DNA of 64,000 nucleotides from Paenibacillus sp. MBLB1832 (GCF_032271945.1 NZ_CP130319.1:451001-515000); one strand, 5' to 3'. Counted from the first letter of the stretch, positions 17,985-26,510 are shown. The notes: generated from the letters alone by a model not told the origin. Numbers and translations: made by a program.

Positions 17985-18883
17985 TGACGGGGAACGTTGT
18001 AGAAGTGAAGGGCCTGACGAAGGCCTACGGCAAAGTGAAGGCTGTGGATGAGGTAAGCTTTACTGTGGAAGCGAACAAGATTTATGGCTTACTCGGCAGA
18101 AACGGCGCAGGCAAAACGACCATCATGCACATCATCTCCGCGCAACAATTCGCGACAAGCGGGGAGCTGAAGGTGTTTGGCGAGGAGCCTTTTGAGAATA
18201 GTCGTGTCTTGAATCAAATTTGCTTTATCAAAGAGAGTCAGAAATACCCTGACAGCTTCCGAATTATCGATGTGTTAGAGGTCGCCAAATCGTTATACGA
18301 GGGCTGGGACGATGACTTTGCCCATGCTCTAGTAGAGGACTTCCGTCTCCCGATCAAAAGAAAGCTCAAAAAGCTGTCCAGAGGCATGCTGTCCTCCGTT
18401 GGGATTGTGGTCGGGCTTGCGAGTCGCGCGCCTTTGACAATTTTTGATGAGCCGTATTTGGGGCTGGATGCCGTCGCTCGTGCACTGTTCTATGATCGGC
18501 TGTTGGAAGACTACGCGGAGCACCCGCGGACCGTTATTCTCTCCACGCATTTGATCGATGAAGTAAGCCGCCTATTGGAGCATGTCCTTGTGATCGACAA
18601 CGGTAAGCTGCTTCTTAATGAAGATGCGGATGCTCTTCGCGGCCGTGCGTGCACGGTTTCGGGGTTGAAATCCGCTGTGGATGCGTTCGTACGGGGGAAA
18701 GAGGTGCTGGAGCGCTCAGCGATCGGTTCTGCAGCGACGGCAACTCTACTAGGAGACTTATCGACAGAGGATCGCTCCTATGCGCAGGAGCTTGGGCTCG
18801 AATTTGCCCCCGTATCGATTCAGCAGCTCATCGTGCATCTGACACGCTCACAAGCGGCGGGAAAGGGGTCTGATTTCGAATGA
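17984..18883 (+). CDS. ABC transporter ATP-binding protein (YtrB-like)
   Basis: 299 residues. Walker A GRNGAGKTT, Walker B LTIFDEPYLGLDA and the switch His in STHLIDE are intact. The signature is LSRGM instead of LSGGQ, common in YtrB/EcsA-like ATPases of envelope stress systems. A C-terminal extension of about 80 residues follows the nucleotide-binding domain. It works with the permease starting within its stop codon. In relatives such operons respond to cell-wall antibiotics; here this is inferred from the GntR-ATPase-permease order. Confidence 0.88.
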   Translation: MTGNVVEVKGLTKAYGKVKAVDEVSFTVEANKIYGLLGRNGAGKTTIMHIISAQQFATSGELKVFGEEPFENSRVLNQICFIKESQKYPDSFRIIDVLEVAKSLYEGWDDDFAHALVEDFRLPIKRKLKKLSRGMLSSVGIVVGLASRAPLTIFDEPYLGLDAVARALFYDRLLEDYAEHPRTVILSTHLIDEVSRLLEHVLVIDNGKLLLNEDADALRGRACTVSGLKSAVDAFVRGKEVLERSAIGSAATATLLGDLSTEDRSYAQELGLEFAPVSIQQLIVHLTRSQAAGKGSDFE

Positions 18884-19563
18884 ACCGAGTGAAACAAGTT
18901 GTGAAGCTTCATAGCCGAAGCGCAAAACTGTGGGTAGGCGTACCGTGGGCCATTCTAGCCCTCAATTTTCTAATCAGCTTTGTCATTGCGTTGTCACTAA
19001 GTGATGAGGAGTCGATTCATACGGGTTCGCTTTCCTCCATTTTTATTTATACCTTTGTTGCTGGCACGCTCACACTAAAAGAATCGTTCCCGTTCGCCAT
19101 TGGGTTTAGTATTCGGAGGAGGGATTACTTCTTCGGCACGATTTTAACCGTGCTCTATGTCAATGCGGCTTCGGCGATCACACTCACCGTGCTGTCTGCC
19201 ATTGAAGAAGCTACGAACGGCTGGAATGCCAATCTGCATCTGTTCAAAGTTGAATTTCTAAGCGATGTGTCATTCTTAGGCATGCTGGGCATCAATTTCA
19301 GTCTCCTCATTCATTGTTTCTTCTTAGGCTTCGTAATTTCTTCCTTGCACCGTCGTTGGGGCGGCTTGGCGATGTATCTCTTTTTCGGAGCTTCGTTAGT
19401 GCTGGGAACGATCCTTACGTATGTAATGACACATTTCAATTTATGGGTTGAATTCGGTCATTGGATTGCGCATTATTATTTAGACTTTTTCTGGTGGATG
19501 ATTCCAGTCTCCGCGATTTATCTTTTTATCGCCTATGGCGTTTTACGAAGAGCAGCCGTATAA
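18880..19563 (+). CDS. ABC transporter permease (six membrane segments)
   Basis: 227 residues; ATGA overlap with the ATPase gene. About six hydrophobic segments, from WAILALNFLISFVIALSL to VSAIYLFIAYGVL, with short loops, fit the membrane half of an ABC-2 type exporter. No sequence motif identifies the substrate. Last gene of the three-gene operon, followed by a terminator. Confidence 0.8.
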   Translation: MNRVKQVVKLHSRSAKLWVGVPWAILALNFLISFVIALSLSDEESIHTGSLSSIFIYTFVAGTLTLKESFPFAIGFSIRRRDYFFGTILTVLYVNAASAITLTVLSAIEEATNGWNANLHLFKVEFLSDVSFLGMLGINFSLLIHCFFLGFVISSLHRRWGGLAMYLFFGASLVLGTILTYVMTHFNLWVEFGHWIAHYYLDFFWWMIPVSAIYLFIAYGVLRRAAV

Positions 19564-19573
19564 AAAGTTAAAA

Positions 19574-19607
19574 AGAGCCCTCAGAAGCTGTCTTCTGAAG
19601 GCTCTTT
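19574..19607. terminator. Bidirectional terminator
   Basis: Stem AGAGCC-TCAGAAG/CTTCTGA-GGCTCT with a T-tract on the plus strand and A-run upstream; it lies between convergent genes. Confidence 0.8.
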
Positions 19608-19618
19608 CGCATTTCTGA

Positions 19619-20149
19619 TTAAGCTGTAAGTCCAGCCAGGTAATCGTCCAACTGTTTGAACGTTCCGCCAAACCCTTGCTCCATGGACCCTTTCATCGAA
19701 GCATAGAATTGCAGCTCTTCTTCGGTCGCGTTGATCGGGCCGCCGCGCAAAGTGATGATCGTTTGGCCATCTTCCTCGGTTAACGTTAACTCATTAATAA
19801 TTTCGATGGGGAAAACTGGGCTGAAAGGCGCTCGAATCACGTTCCCCTCTGCATCAGCGAAGGAGCTCACGTAGACTAGTTTCACAGGTGCTTCTACCTC
19901 GCGGTAAGCGAATTTTCCAAACATCTCAAAGCCTTCAGGTGACTTCATGCCGTAATGAAAGCTTCCCCCTGGACGGACATCCAAAGATTTTACAGTCAGC
20001 TCCATACCTGTTGGACCCCACCATGCAGCGAGATGCTCAGGCTGTGTCCATACGCTATACACAAGCTCGCGCGGCGCATTAACGATACGTGTAATCTCTA
20101 ATTGAACGTCTGATCCATTTTGTGTCATTTCAAATTTGTTCGTTGTCAT
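19619..20149 (-). CDS. SRPBCC (AHSA1-type) domain protein
   Basis: 176 residues from ATG 20149, with GGAGG 8 nt upstream. The fold is recognisable by VNAPRELVYSVWTQPEHLAAWWGP near the N-terminus, the central PGGSFHYGM and FKQLDDYLA at the C-terminus: an AHSA1/START-like ligand-binding domain. Such single-domain proteins typically form a pair with an ArsR repressor, as here with the gene 42 bp upstream on the same strand. The ligand or reaction is not known. Confidence 0.87.
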   Translation of the reverse strand: MTTNKFEMTQNGSDVQLEITRIVNAPRELVYSVWTQPEHLAAWWGPTGMELTVKSLDVRPGGSFHYGMKSPEGFEMFGKFAYREVEAPVKLVYVSSFADAEGNVIRAPFSPVFPIEIINELTLTEEDGQTIITLRGGPINATEEELQFYASMKGSMEQGFGGTFKQLDDYLAGLTA

Positions 20150-20191
20150 TTCTATTGCCTCCATAAGTGTAAAATGTGGTCATGCTTCTGA

Positions 20192-20524
20192 CTATTCGTC
20201 AGTCGGTTTCGAGTCTTTCGCTTGCAGCGCCTCCAAATAGGCTTCCATTCGGTCAAACTGTGTTTCCCATAGGCGTCGAAAGGGACCTAACCAGGAATCC
20301 ATCGCTTGAAGCGACTGTGATTGCAGCTTATAGACTCTTCGATTCGCAATCGGATGCACCTCCACCAGACCTGCTTCGTGAAGCACCCGAAGGTGCTTGG
20401 AAACTTGCGGCTGACTGAGGCCAAGACGATCGACGATTTCCCCTACGGTCAAAGGACCGTTTCGCAAAAGCTCAACGATGTGTAAACGATGGGGTTCGGC
20501 AAGCGCGCTGAATATCGTGTTCAT
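20192..20524 (-). CDS. ArsR-family transcriptional repressor
   Basis: 110 residues starting MNTIFSALAEPHRLHI, the usual beginning of this family. The winged helix includes LTVGEIVDRLGLSQPQVSKHLRVLHEAGLV (recognition helix) and RRVYKL (wing). No metal-binding cysteines (ELCVCDL-like) are present, so it is not a classic metal sensor. It forms an operon with the SRPBCC gene. The start codon lies only 6 nt after a TATATT -10 box, suggesting a leaderless mRNA; no proper ribosome site fits this start. Confidence 0.88.
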   Translation of the reverse strand: MNTIFSALAEPHRLHIVELLRNGPLTVGEIVDRLGLSQPQVSKHLRVLHEAGLVEVHPIANRRVYKLQSQSLQAMDSWLGPFRRLWETQFDRMEAYLEALQAKDSKPTDE

Positions 20525-20530
20525 GCATTG

Positions 20531-20560
20531 AATATACCTCATAAGGAATATACCTGTCAA
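20531..20560 (-). promoter_or_regulatory. arsR promoter with repeat operator, probable leaderless transcript
   Basis: On the minus strand: TTGACA (20560-20555), 18-bp spacer, TATATT (20536-20531), then 6 nt and the ATG. Two copies of GGTATATTC (20554-20546 and 20538-20530), 16 bp apart, overlap spacer and -10 and are candidate repressor half-sites. Confidence 0.65.
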
Positions 20561-20689
20561 GGAATATATAGAGGATGAGGCTTATTTTTATCTCCTCTCT
20601 ACTATTTTTTCATAGGGTGGGTATAGAATGCCTAGTTTTTGACGAATCTAGTTGCTATAACTCTATTAATTTTTGAGGAGGAGCTAGCA

Positions 20690-21388
20690 ATGTTTCGTAA
20701 AATCGTGTTTGCCACCGTATCCCTTTCGCTGCTGTTGGGGCTGCTGATCCTGCAAAATAAAGCGTACTCTTACCCAACCAGTGAGGGTGACGAAGGCATG
20801 GGGCCAGTTTATAATGTCTCATCCAACGAAAGTTCTGATACACCAATAATAGTAAGTTCCGCTGAACAGGTGGCTGTGAGCCAACCGCCCGTGACCCAAT
20901 ACCAAGTCACCCGTGGCGATACCCTGTTCAAAATAGCCCGTAGTTTCGATATCTCCGTCGACGATCTCATTCATGCTAATGACATGTCCAATCCTAATCA
21001 GCTCACGATCGGTCAAACGTTAACCATCCCCGTTCTGACAACCACCGATGGTCAGCCCAAAATTATTAAAAAAGTGCTGAACACCACGCTCACCGCTTAC
21101 ACGGCAGGCTTTGAGTCTACAGGCAAACGGGCTTCGCATCCGACCTACGGGATCACGTACAGCGGTATTAAGGCGAGGGAAGGCCGCACGATCGCGGTCG
21201 ATCCCAACGTCATCCCGCTTGGGTCCACCGTCTTTATCGAGGGCATCGGCCTTCGCAAAGCGGAGGATATCGGATCAGCGATTCGCGGCTCACGGATTGA
21301 TGTGTTCATGAACGATCTGGGGCAAGCGCAGGAGTTCGGTGTGAAGAAGAACGTGAAGGTGTATTTGTTGGATCGAGAGAACGTGTGA
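20690..21388 (+). CDS. LysM and 3D domain cell-wall protein (YocH/YorM-like)
   Basis: 232 residues from ATG 20690, directly after GAGGAGGAG. A signal peptide or N-terminal anchor (about 1-25) precedes a spacer and one LysM peptidoglycan-binding module (YQVTRGDTLFKIARSFDISV...LTIGQTLTIPV, about 71-115). The C-terminal 3D domain carries conserved aspartates (AVDPNVIPLGSTVFIEG; RIDVFMND), as in lytic transglycosylases of the RpfB/MltA/YocH kind. A cell-wall muralytic or remodelling enzyme is likely. Single gene with its own terminator. Confidence 0.88.
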   Translation: MFRKIVFATVSLSLLLGLLILQNKAYSYPTSEGDEGMGPVYNVSSNESSDTPIIVSSAEQVAVSQPPVTQYQVTRGDTLFKIARSFDISVDDLIHANDMSNPNQLTIGQTLTIPVLTTTDGQPKIIKKVLNTTLTAYTAGFESTGKRASHPTYGITYSGIKAREGRTIAVDPNVIPLGSTVFIEGIGLRKAEDIGSAIRGSRIDVFMNDLGQAQEFGVKKNVKVYLLDRENV

Positions 21389-21401
21389 GCCTAGAAAAGG
21401 C

Positions 21402-21446
21402 AAACGCCTCCAAAACCACTACTCAAGTGGTGATGGAGGCGTTTTT
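21402..21446. terminator. Bidirectional terminator
   Basis: Stem AACGCCTCC...GGAGGCGTT extended by ACCACT/AGTGGT, followed by a T-run on the plus strand; lies between convergent genes. Confidence 0.85.
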
Positions 21447-21463
21447 AATTGTACATCGGCTGC

Positions 21464-22306
21464 TTAAACGTGTTGATCTAACCAATGAATTAAATCGGCT
21501 AAGAATTGCTCTCGCCCTACATCATCAAAAGGACGATGACGCATTGTCGCATAGGCATGGCTTGTTTTATCCAGTGAGCCAACCGCGAGCAGGAATTGCT
21601 CCAACTTCTCAGGAGGCGTCATCTGATCTTCTAGTCCATATTGCAGCAGGAGAGGAAGCTTTAACGATGCCGCTTGCTGCATGATTCTTGGGACGGCCTG
21701 ACTTAAGCCAACGCCTAATCCTGGGGTTATGGTGCTGTGGCGCAAAGGATCAGATTGCAATTTTGCCATCATGTCAGGGTCCTGCGTTAATCCTTCGATA
21801 CTGCCGCCTTTTTTCTGAATCGTCAGCTGCGGTCTTACTTTGCCCAGTATCCGAATGAGCCATTTCTCGAACGTCGTCATTTTATAGGAAATAGCAGGGG
21901 CCACCAGGACCAGCCCGCTTAACCCCGTTTCCCGAGTGAGCACATAGTCGGTACTAATGACGCCTCCCAGACTGTGTCCCACGATAAAAAGAGGCAGCTG
22001 CGGGAACTCCGACTTAGCGAGCTCGCGCATAGCGTGCAAGTCACCTGTGTATTCATCCCACGAACGTATGAAACCGCGGATACCTGGACTTCTTCCATGA
22101 CCGCGAGAATCCGCCGCATAAACGATGTAACCGCTCCGCACCAGCGCGTCGCACATATTGGCCAATCCACCGCTATGGTCGCCATGCCCATGAACCAGAA
22201 TAATCACGCCTTTGACGGGCGCTTCTGGCCGAGCCGTTCTTCTATAGAAAAGGGTGGCACCGCCGACACCGCGCAAAGTTCCTTCTATGATTTTGCTATT
22301 TTCCAA
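21464..22306 (-). CDS. Alpha/beta hydrolase (monoacylglycerol lipase / lysophospholipase type)
   Basis: 280 residues. The oxyanion motif HGHGDHSGG, the nucleophile elbow VGHSLGGV, the acid GLEDQMTPPEKL and a His in MRHRPFDDVGRE form the usual Ser-Asp-His triad; ADSRGHGRSPG is the family strand-4 motif. No signal peptide, so cytosolic. Likely cleaves monoacylglycerols or lysophospholipids. Convergent with the LysM-3D gene. The 268-bp gap upstream holds a possible ECF promoter for the next operon but no gene. Confidence 0.87.
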   Translation of the reverse strand: MENSKIIEGTLRGVGGATLFYRRTARPEAPVKGVIILVHGHGDHSGGLANMCDALVRSGYIVYAADSRGHGRSPGIRGFIRSWDEYTGDLHAMRELAKSEFPQLPLFIVGHSLGGVISTDYVLTRETGLSGLVLVAPAISYKMTTFEKWLIRILGKVRPQLTIQKKGGSIEGLTQDPDMMAKLQSDPLRHSTITPGLGVGLSQAVPRIMQQAASLKLPLLLQYGLEDQMTPPEKLEQFLLAVGSLDKTSHAYATMRHRPFDDVGREQFLADLIHWLDQHV

Positions 22307-22425
22307 AAGAGAGTCCTCCTTTAACCTACGACCAAGTTGTCCCTGCTTATGTTTATTTTACCATGAGTTAATTAACTGTGTTGATCATTTTGTGTAGTGT
22401 AGGGTGGAAGATTCAATATGTAGCT

Positions 22426-22450
22426 TGAAGCTCGTCTATCACAGGTCGTA
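22426..22450 (+). promoter_or_regulatory. Possible ECF-type promoter of the PspA operon
   Basis: TGAAGC (22426-22431), 15-bp spacer, CGTA (22447-22450): one mismatch from the sigma-W -35 and slightly short. The 125-nt leader is long, so this is tentative. Confidence 0.3.
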
Positions 22451-22574
22451 GAAGCACCCCGACTAAGGTCTAGGAGCAAATACCGTCCGCGGTCCGTTTT
22501 GGGAAACGTGGATTTTACCTAGAATAAAGACATGAAGAAGACAACAGCAAACAACGAAAGGCGGTGACGAAACG

Positions 22575-22871
22575 ATGAGAAGAAACACTGGATTTGCCGC
22601 TCTGCTAATCGCATTCGGCGCACTGATTTTATTCAATAAGCTGGGCTTTCACGTAGGGCATATTTTCGGATCGATTATGGGATATGTCATTCCCCTAGTC
22701 ATGGTCGGGCTTGGTTATCTAGGTATCAAAAACGGTAATAAATTTGGATGGATCATTGCTGGCATCGGGATCATCATTATCGTAAGCAAGCTTGCAAGCT
22801 GGATCATTATTGGGCTCGCGATTGGATTGATTGGGTATGGATTTTCGATGTTGAAAGGAAAAACAGCGTAA
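22575..22871 (+). CDS. LiaI-like small membrane protein
   Basis: 98 residues, nearly all hydrophobic, with about four membrane segments of LiaI/LiaF-TM type (FAALLIAFGALILFNKLG; SIMGYVIPLVMVGLGYLGI; WIIAGIGIIIIVSKL; IGLAIGLIGYGFSML). In Bacillus, LiaI is the membrane anchor that recruits the PspA homologue LiaH to the membrane under envelope stress. The three genes downstream (PspA, PspC, PspA) make the same role likely here. A GGCGGTGA ribosome site precedes the ATG. Confidence 0.82.
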   Translation: MRRNTGFAALLIAFGALILFNKLGFHVGHIFGSIMGYVIPLVMVGLGYLGIKNGNKFGWIIAGIGIIIIVSKLASWIIIGLAIGLIGYGFSMLKGKTA

Positions 22872-22919
22872 CGTAGCGGTGAACACCGACTATGAGCGTT
22901 ATACAAAGGTGGAATGAAG

Positions 22920-23615
22920 ATGAGCCTATTTAGGCGGATGAGAGACATAACCGTGGCAACGTTGAATGAGCATTTGGAAAAGTCGGAAGATCCAGTACGC
23001 TTGATTGACCAGTACTTAGCCGCGCAGCGCGAACAGATTCAGCAGTCGGAACGACTGTATCAGCAATGTGTCAGCCATGCGGCATCGCTTCGTCAGCAAT
23101 ATTTGACGGCGTTAGAAACGAAAGAAAAGCGCGAGCATCAAGCGCTGCTGGCATTGAAAGCCGGCGAAGAGCATATGGCGAGAATCGTACTGCAAGAGAA
23201 ATTGCAGGCCGAAGAGAAAAGCGTGCAATACCATGAGCTGTATGAGCAGGCGAAGCAGTCGATCCTTGAGCTGGATGAGGAGCTTGGGCAGCTAAAGGCG
23301 GATTACAAAGAAGTCGCAGACAAACGCAGCTACTACTTGGCTCGAATGGAGTCCGCTCGCTTGCAGCAGCGTATGCATGCACGGGGCAGTGTCACACAGG
23401 ATGGGGCACCGCGGATGTTCGGCCGATTGGAAGAGCGCGTATCCGATATGGAGCTGCATGCCAGAACGCTGCGTGACGTGAGGCGCATGGGCCGCGAGAG
23501 CTACTTTAGCAGCGGCAACCCAGCCGTAGACGCAGAATTGGAAGCACTTCGCAATAGACTGAAACAGGAGGGAACACAAGATCATGAACAAACTATATCG
23601 CTCACGAAGAGATAA
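22920..23615 (+). CDS. pspA: PspA/IM30 family protein, copy 1
   Basis: 231 residues from ATG 22920, chosen over ATG 22914 because AAAGGTGG then has a proper spacing. The start MSLFRRMRDITVATLNEHLEKSEDP is the PspA amphipathic helix and first conserved segment; the remainder is a long charged coiled coil. PspA/LiaH proteins form large oligomers that bind damaged membranes. It is more diverged than the second copy at 24015 and has a longer C-terminal region. Its 3' end overlaps the next gene by 32 nt. Confidence 0.88.
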   Translation: MSLFRRMRDITVATLNEHLEKSEDPVRLIDQYLAAQREQIQQSERLYQQCVSHAASLRQQYLTALETKEKREHQALLALKAGEEHMARIVLQEKLQAEEKSVQYHELYEQAKQSILELDEELGQLKADYKEVADKRSYYLARMESARLQQRMHARGSVTQDGAPRMFGRLEERVSDMELHARTLRDVRRMGRESYFSSGNPAVDAELEALRNRLKQEGTQDHEQTISLTKR

Positions 23616-24012
23616 GAAAGTTACGGGCCTTTGCGGAGGACTTGCAGAAGCCATGAATGTTGATGCCACGCTGTTACGTTTGTTAGTTGTGATCACCACG
23701 TTTTTTACCGGAGGGACCGTCATCTTCATCTACTTTGTAGCGGCGATCGTTATTCCGAAAGAAGCTGGGTTTGATCAACCCCCGTATGATCCATATGCAA
23801 GCTCATATGGTCGTCAGCCCTATTCGGGCGGCTCGTGGAATCATCATAAATCGCAAAATTATAACCAACCGCCTGTTCAACCAACGAACAACATCGATGA
23901 GATGATGAAAGACATTGAGAAGAAAGCTTTGCAAAGAGAATTGGAAGAACTAAGAGCCAAAGTCGCTCGCTTTGAAAAACAAACTACGGATAGCAAAAAA
24001 GGAGACGTGTAA
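23584..24012 (+). CDS. pspC: PspC-domain membrane protein
   Basis: 142 residues. The PspC domain fills the N-terminal 60 residues ([34 protein letters not shown], then a membrane helix ending VIPKEA). A Tyr/Pro/Gln-rich spacer and a C-terminal coiled coil ([26 protein letters not shown]) follow; the coil could dock PspA-type coils. The 32-nt overlap with pspA and 2-nt gap to the next pspA show one operon. The protein probably senses or holds PspA at the membrane. Confidence 0.9.
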   Translation: MNKLYRSRRDKKVTGLCGGLAEAMNVDATLLRLLVVITTFFTGGTVIFIYFVAAIVIPKEAGFDQPPYDPYASSYGRQPYSGGSWNHHKSQNYNQPPVQPTNNIDEMMKDIEKKALQRELEELRAKVARFEKQTTDSKKGDV

Positions 24013-24014
24013 TC

Positions 24015-24701
24015 ATGGGCGTATTTACAAGAATGAAGGATATGACGAAAGCATCCATTCACGAGGTTTTGGACAAAATTGAGGATCCAATCGTGATGTT
24101 GAACCAATATCTTCGCGATATGGAGCAAGAAATTGCACAAGCTGAAGTAACCGTTGCTCGACAAATCGCAAGTGAGCGCAAGCTGAAGCAGCGTCTGGAA
24201 GAATCCGTTCGCTTATCCGCTGACCGTGAAGAGAAAGCTTCCGCAGCCATCAAGAACGGGCAAGAAGCGATTGCTCGCCAAGCGGTTGAAGAGAAACTGT
24301 ACCACGAAGAAAAAATTGCCGAGTACACGGACTTATACGCTTCTGCCAAAGCACATGCAGATGAATTGACACAGCAATTGCACGAGATGAAAGATGAGTT
24401 CTACAAAATGCGCAACAAACGCAACGAGCTTGTATCCCGCGCTCAAATAGCCAAAGCGAAAAAACAAATGGCACAAGTGTCCTACAACGGCGTCATCGAA
24501 AGCGGCAACGCATCCCGCGGCTTCCAACGCATGGAAGAGAAAATCATCCAGCTTGAAGTGGAAGCAGAGATTGCTCGCAAGCCTTACGTGCCAGGGGGCA
24601 CAACAAGCAGCTACGTGCCCGTCGACGTGGCGAAGCAAGCCAAAGTTGATGAGCAGCTGAACCTGCTCAAAGAGAAATTGAACAGCCCAGCTGCTGAGTA
24701 G
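24015..24701 (+). CDS. pspA: PspA/IM30 family protein, copy 2
   Basis: 228 residues. The N-terminus [25 protein letters not shown] is a standard PspA helix, followed by the conserved [18 protein letters not shown] segment and coiled coil to about residue 190. Closer to typical PspA than copy 1; both share a R(M/L)EE(K/R)(V/I) block near residue 170. Two PspA proteins in one operon may co-assemble or act at different membranes. Operon end, with a terminator. Confidence 0.92.
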   Translation: MGVFTRMKDMTKASIHEVLDKIEDPIVMLNQYLRDMEQEIAQAEVTVARQIASERKLKQRLEESVRLSADREEKASAAIKNGQEAIARQAVEEKLYHEEKIAEYTDLYASAKAHADELTQQLHEMKDEFYKMRNKRNELVSRAQIAKAKKQMAQVSYNGVIESGNASRGFQRMEEKIIQLEVEAEIARKPYVPGGTTSSYVPVDVAKQAKVDEQLNLLKEKLNSPAAE

Positions 24702-24719
24702 CAACTGGAAGATCGGAAG

Positions 24720-24742
24720 CCCCTCGCAAGAGGGGTTTTTTT
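24720..24742 (+). terminator. Rho-independent terminator of the PspA operon
   Basis: Stem CCCCTC-GCAA-GAGGGG with a T7 tract. Confidence 0.9.
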
Positions 24743-24808
24743 GCCTTGATGGCGTGCTGATAGCGCCCCGCACTCCCAGTACTCTTGTCCACGCCACTTG
24801 CAGTATAA

Positions 24809-24946
24809 GCAGTTACTACAGTTTTTCAGGTTCACCGCGGTGAGAAAGTCAAACGCATGATGGATACGGGTTCCGAGGTTATAACGAAAGAGAATATGTA
24901 CACGAACGAGAATCAGAAGCCGCTGTTTCCTTTTGTTGGGAAATAA
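24809..24946 (+). pseudogene. Possible gene remnant (45 open codons, no start)
   Basis: Frame between TAA 24806-24808 and TAA 24944-24946 reads like real protein (charged, FQVHRGEKVKRMMDTG and PLFPFVGK), but has no ribosome site and no upstream part. It may be the 3' end of a lost gene. The remaining 362-bp gap before 25064 holds nothing else I can name. Confidence 0.3.
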
Positions 24947-25063
24947 AGGTGTTAATATTGCGTGGCTCGACAAAATTTCCCAGGAAATAGTACGAGCATG
25001 TCACCTATTGGAATGATTTTTCCTATTCTGTCGCATACTACGGACAGAAGGGAGCTGATGGCT

Positions 25064-25192
25064 ATGAGCAACAACGATTCCAAAACGCAAATCCAACAAG
25101 AGCAGCAAAACCAAGAACGCGCCAAATCGCCTGCGGGTAAAGAGGGCTATGTCGATAAAAAGCTGGACGGCCCTAACCGACCTTCCACATGA
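25064..25192 (+). CDS. Small hydrophilic protein, 42 residues
   Basis: ATG 25064 lies 9 nt after AAGGGAG (25048-25054); ATG 25058 is too close. The protein is Gln/Asn/Lys-rich without hydrophobic segments (SKTQIQQEQQNQERAKSP...KKLDGPNRPST). The stop overlaps the next start (ATGA), so the two are translated together. Not recognised; the size and composition resemble small spore or stress proteins, which is only a guess. Confidence 0.65.
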   Translation: MSNNDSKTQIQQEQQNQERAKSPAGKEGYVDKKLDGPNRPST

Positions 25193-25575
25193 GTCAAGAT
25201 AATAAGAAGCAGTTGGCCCAAGATCAGAGCGAGCTCGATCCGTATGAGATTGAGTTTCTGCCTCAATTCGAGGAGGGGCGCGGCCCTCGGGCTCCTTTTG
25301 TGAACGAGTATGGCGTGACGATCGGCGATCATGACTATGAATCCGACAATTCGCCGCTGGAGCAATGGACAGCTGATACAAATCCTGAGGTGATGGCTGG
25401 GGATCAGTGGGTACATCCTTTCAAGGATATCGGGTTCCAGAGCGCAGAGAATCGGGAGATTTTTGAAGAGGGCGTGGTGCCGCAGAGCGGGATTTTCACC
25501 CACGCCGATAAGAATGTGGCCTCTGTAACAGCAGAAGCTACGACTAGCAAAAAGAACGATGAAGCGGAAGCCTAA
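25189..25575 (+). CDS. Acidic hypothetical protein (DUF3905-like)
   Basis: 128 residues, soluble and acidic. The block FVNEYGVTIGDHDYESDNSPLEQW followed by GDQWVHPFKDIGFQSAENR looks like the DUF3905 family of Bacillales proteins, recalled from memory and not checked. Function unknown. Coupled to the 42-residue gene by ATGA. Confidence 0.75.
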   Translation: MSQDNKKQLAQDQSELDPYEIEFLPQFEEGRGPRAPFVNEYGVTIGDHDYESDNSPLEQWTADTNPEVMAGDQWVHPFKDIGFQSAENREIFEEGVVPQSGIFTHADKNVASVTAEATTSKKNDEAEA

Positions 25576-25621
25576 CAGCTTTCGCTTTCTTTCTTTTGTC
25601 GGCATGCTGGGACATTGGACT

Positions 25622-25649
25622 TTGCTTTCATCGCCAACGGATGTATAAT
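25622..25649 (+). promoter_or_regulatory. Promoter of brxB
   Basis: TTGCTT (25622-25627), 16-bp spacer, TATAAT (25644-25649); about 55 nt before the start codon. Confidence 0.55.
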
Positions 25650-25705
25650 AAAGTTATATTGATTACGTTTTAAGAGTAACTATTAAATCCTAAGGGGTGG
25701 CACAT

Positions 25706-26143
25706 ATGGCAATGTCTTTTGATTCTTACATGAAAGATATGGTTAAACCGATGAGAGAGGATTTGACTCGTATCGGTATCACGGAGCTTCTGACTCCAGA
25801 GCAAGTTGAGGAAGCTATGGAGAAATCCAAAGATGGCACGATGCTGCTCGTTATCAACTCCGTTTGCGGTTGCGCAGCTGGGCAATGTCGTCCAGGTGTA
25901 GCGAAAGCTCTGCAAAATGATACACTTCCAACGTACACGTACACCGTGTTCGCAGGTCAAGAGAAGGATGCTACGGCGAAAGCGCGCGAATACTTGGCGC
26001 CATACCCGCCATCATCCCCATCTATCGCGTTATTCAAGAATGGAGAGCTTGCTCACTTCATTCAACGTCATCAAATCGAAGATCGTTCCGCGGACATGAT
26101 CGCTGGCGATTTGATTGGTGCTTTTGAGCAATATTGCAAATAA
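25706..26143 (+). CDS. brxB: Bacilliredoxin BrxB (YphP)
   Basis: 145 residues from ATG 25706 (AAGGGG 8 nt upstream). The active-site Cys54-Gly-Cys56 lies in NSVCGCAAGQCRPG, the signature of the BrxA/BrxB family with a thioredoxin-like fold. These proteins remove bacillithiol from S-bacillithiolated proteins after oxidative stress, so this organism should make bacillithiol. Single gene with own promoter and terminator. Confidence 0.93.
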   Translation: MAMSFDSYMKDMVKPMREDLTRIGITELLTPEQVEEAMEKSKDGTMLLVINSVCGCAAGQCRPGVAKALQNDTLPTYTYTVFAGQEKDATAKAREYLAPYPPSSPSIALFKNGELAHFIQRHQIEDRSADMIAGDLIGAFEQYCK

Positions 26144-26164
26144 TACAGCTTAGGCTGAGGAACG

Positions 26165-26200
26165 AGCCGCTCTGCATGAGGATGCAGGGAGGCTTTTTCT
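26165..26200 (+). terminator. Rho-independent terminator
   Basis: Stem AGCC-CTCTGCAT/ATGCAG-GAGGCT followed by TTTTTCTTTT. Confidence 0.8.
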
Positions 26201-26311
26201 TTTGGGGGTGAGGCGAGGAGCCTCAGCAGGTGAACGCGCTGAGCCTCCCCAAATCGCCGCCTCAGAGCCTGGTGCGCGCGTGAAGGAATCGTTTCAGCCC
26301 CACCTGCTTGA

Positions 26312-26440
26312 GAGATAATCGAAATAATCGATTAATTCCCGAGTGACAGCACTGTTTGGTTCGAGATAATCGAAAAAATCGATTAATTCTGGAGTGGCAG
26401 CCTTGTTCGTGGCGAGATAATCGAAAATTTCGATTATCTC
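26312..26440. repeat. Three palindromic repeats, 51-bp period
   Basis: Hairpins begin at 26312, 26363 and 26414. Left arm GAGATAATCGA is constant; right arms are TCGATTAATTC or TCGATTATCTC. They are joined by 24-bp connectors. Same design as 2881-3224 with a changed base pair in the stem. The 422-bp gap also holds the brxB terminator and the nadE promoter. Confidence 0.9.
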
Positions 26441-26481
26441 CCACCCCAACAGCCGCGGCTACAGCCTCGCGAAGTTAATCT

Positions 26482-26510
26482 TTGAAATTTGATAGCCGAA
26501 AGTCTATACT
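26482..26510 (+). promoter_or_regulatory. Promoter of nadE
   Basis: TTGAAA (26482-26487), 17-bp spacer, TATACT (26505-26510). Confidence 0.7.

Noticed and set aside
26262..26444. Minus-strand frame of 60 codons with internal repeats
   Set aside because: It merely reads through the palindromic repeat array.
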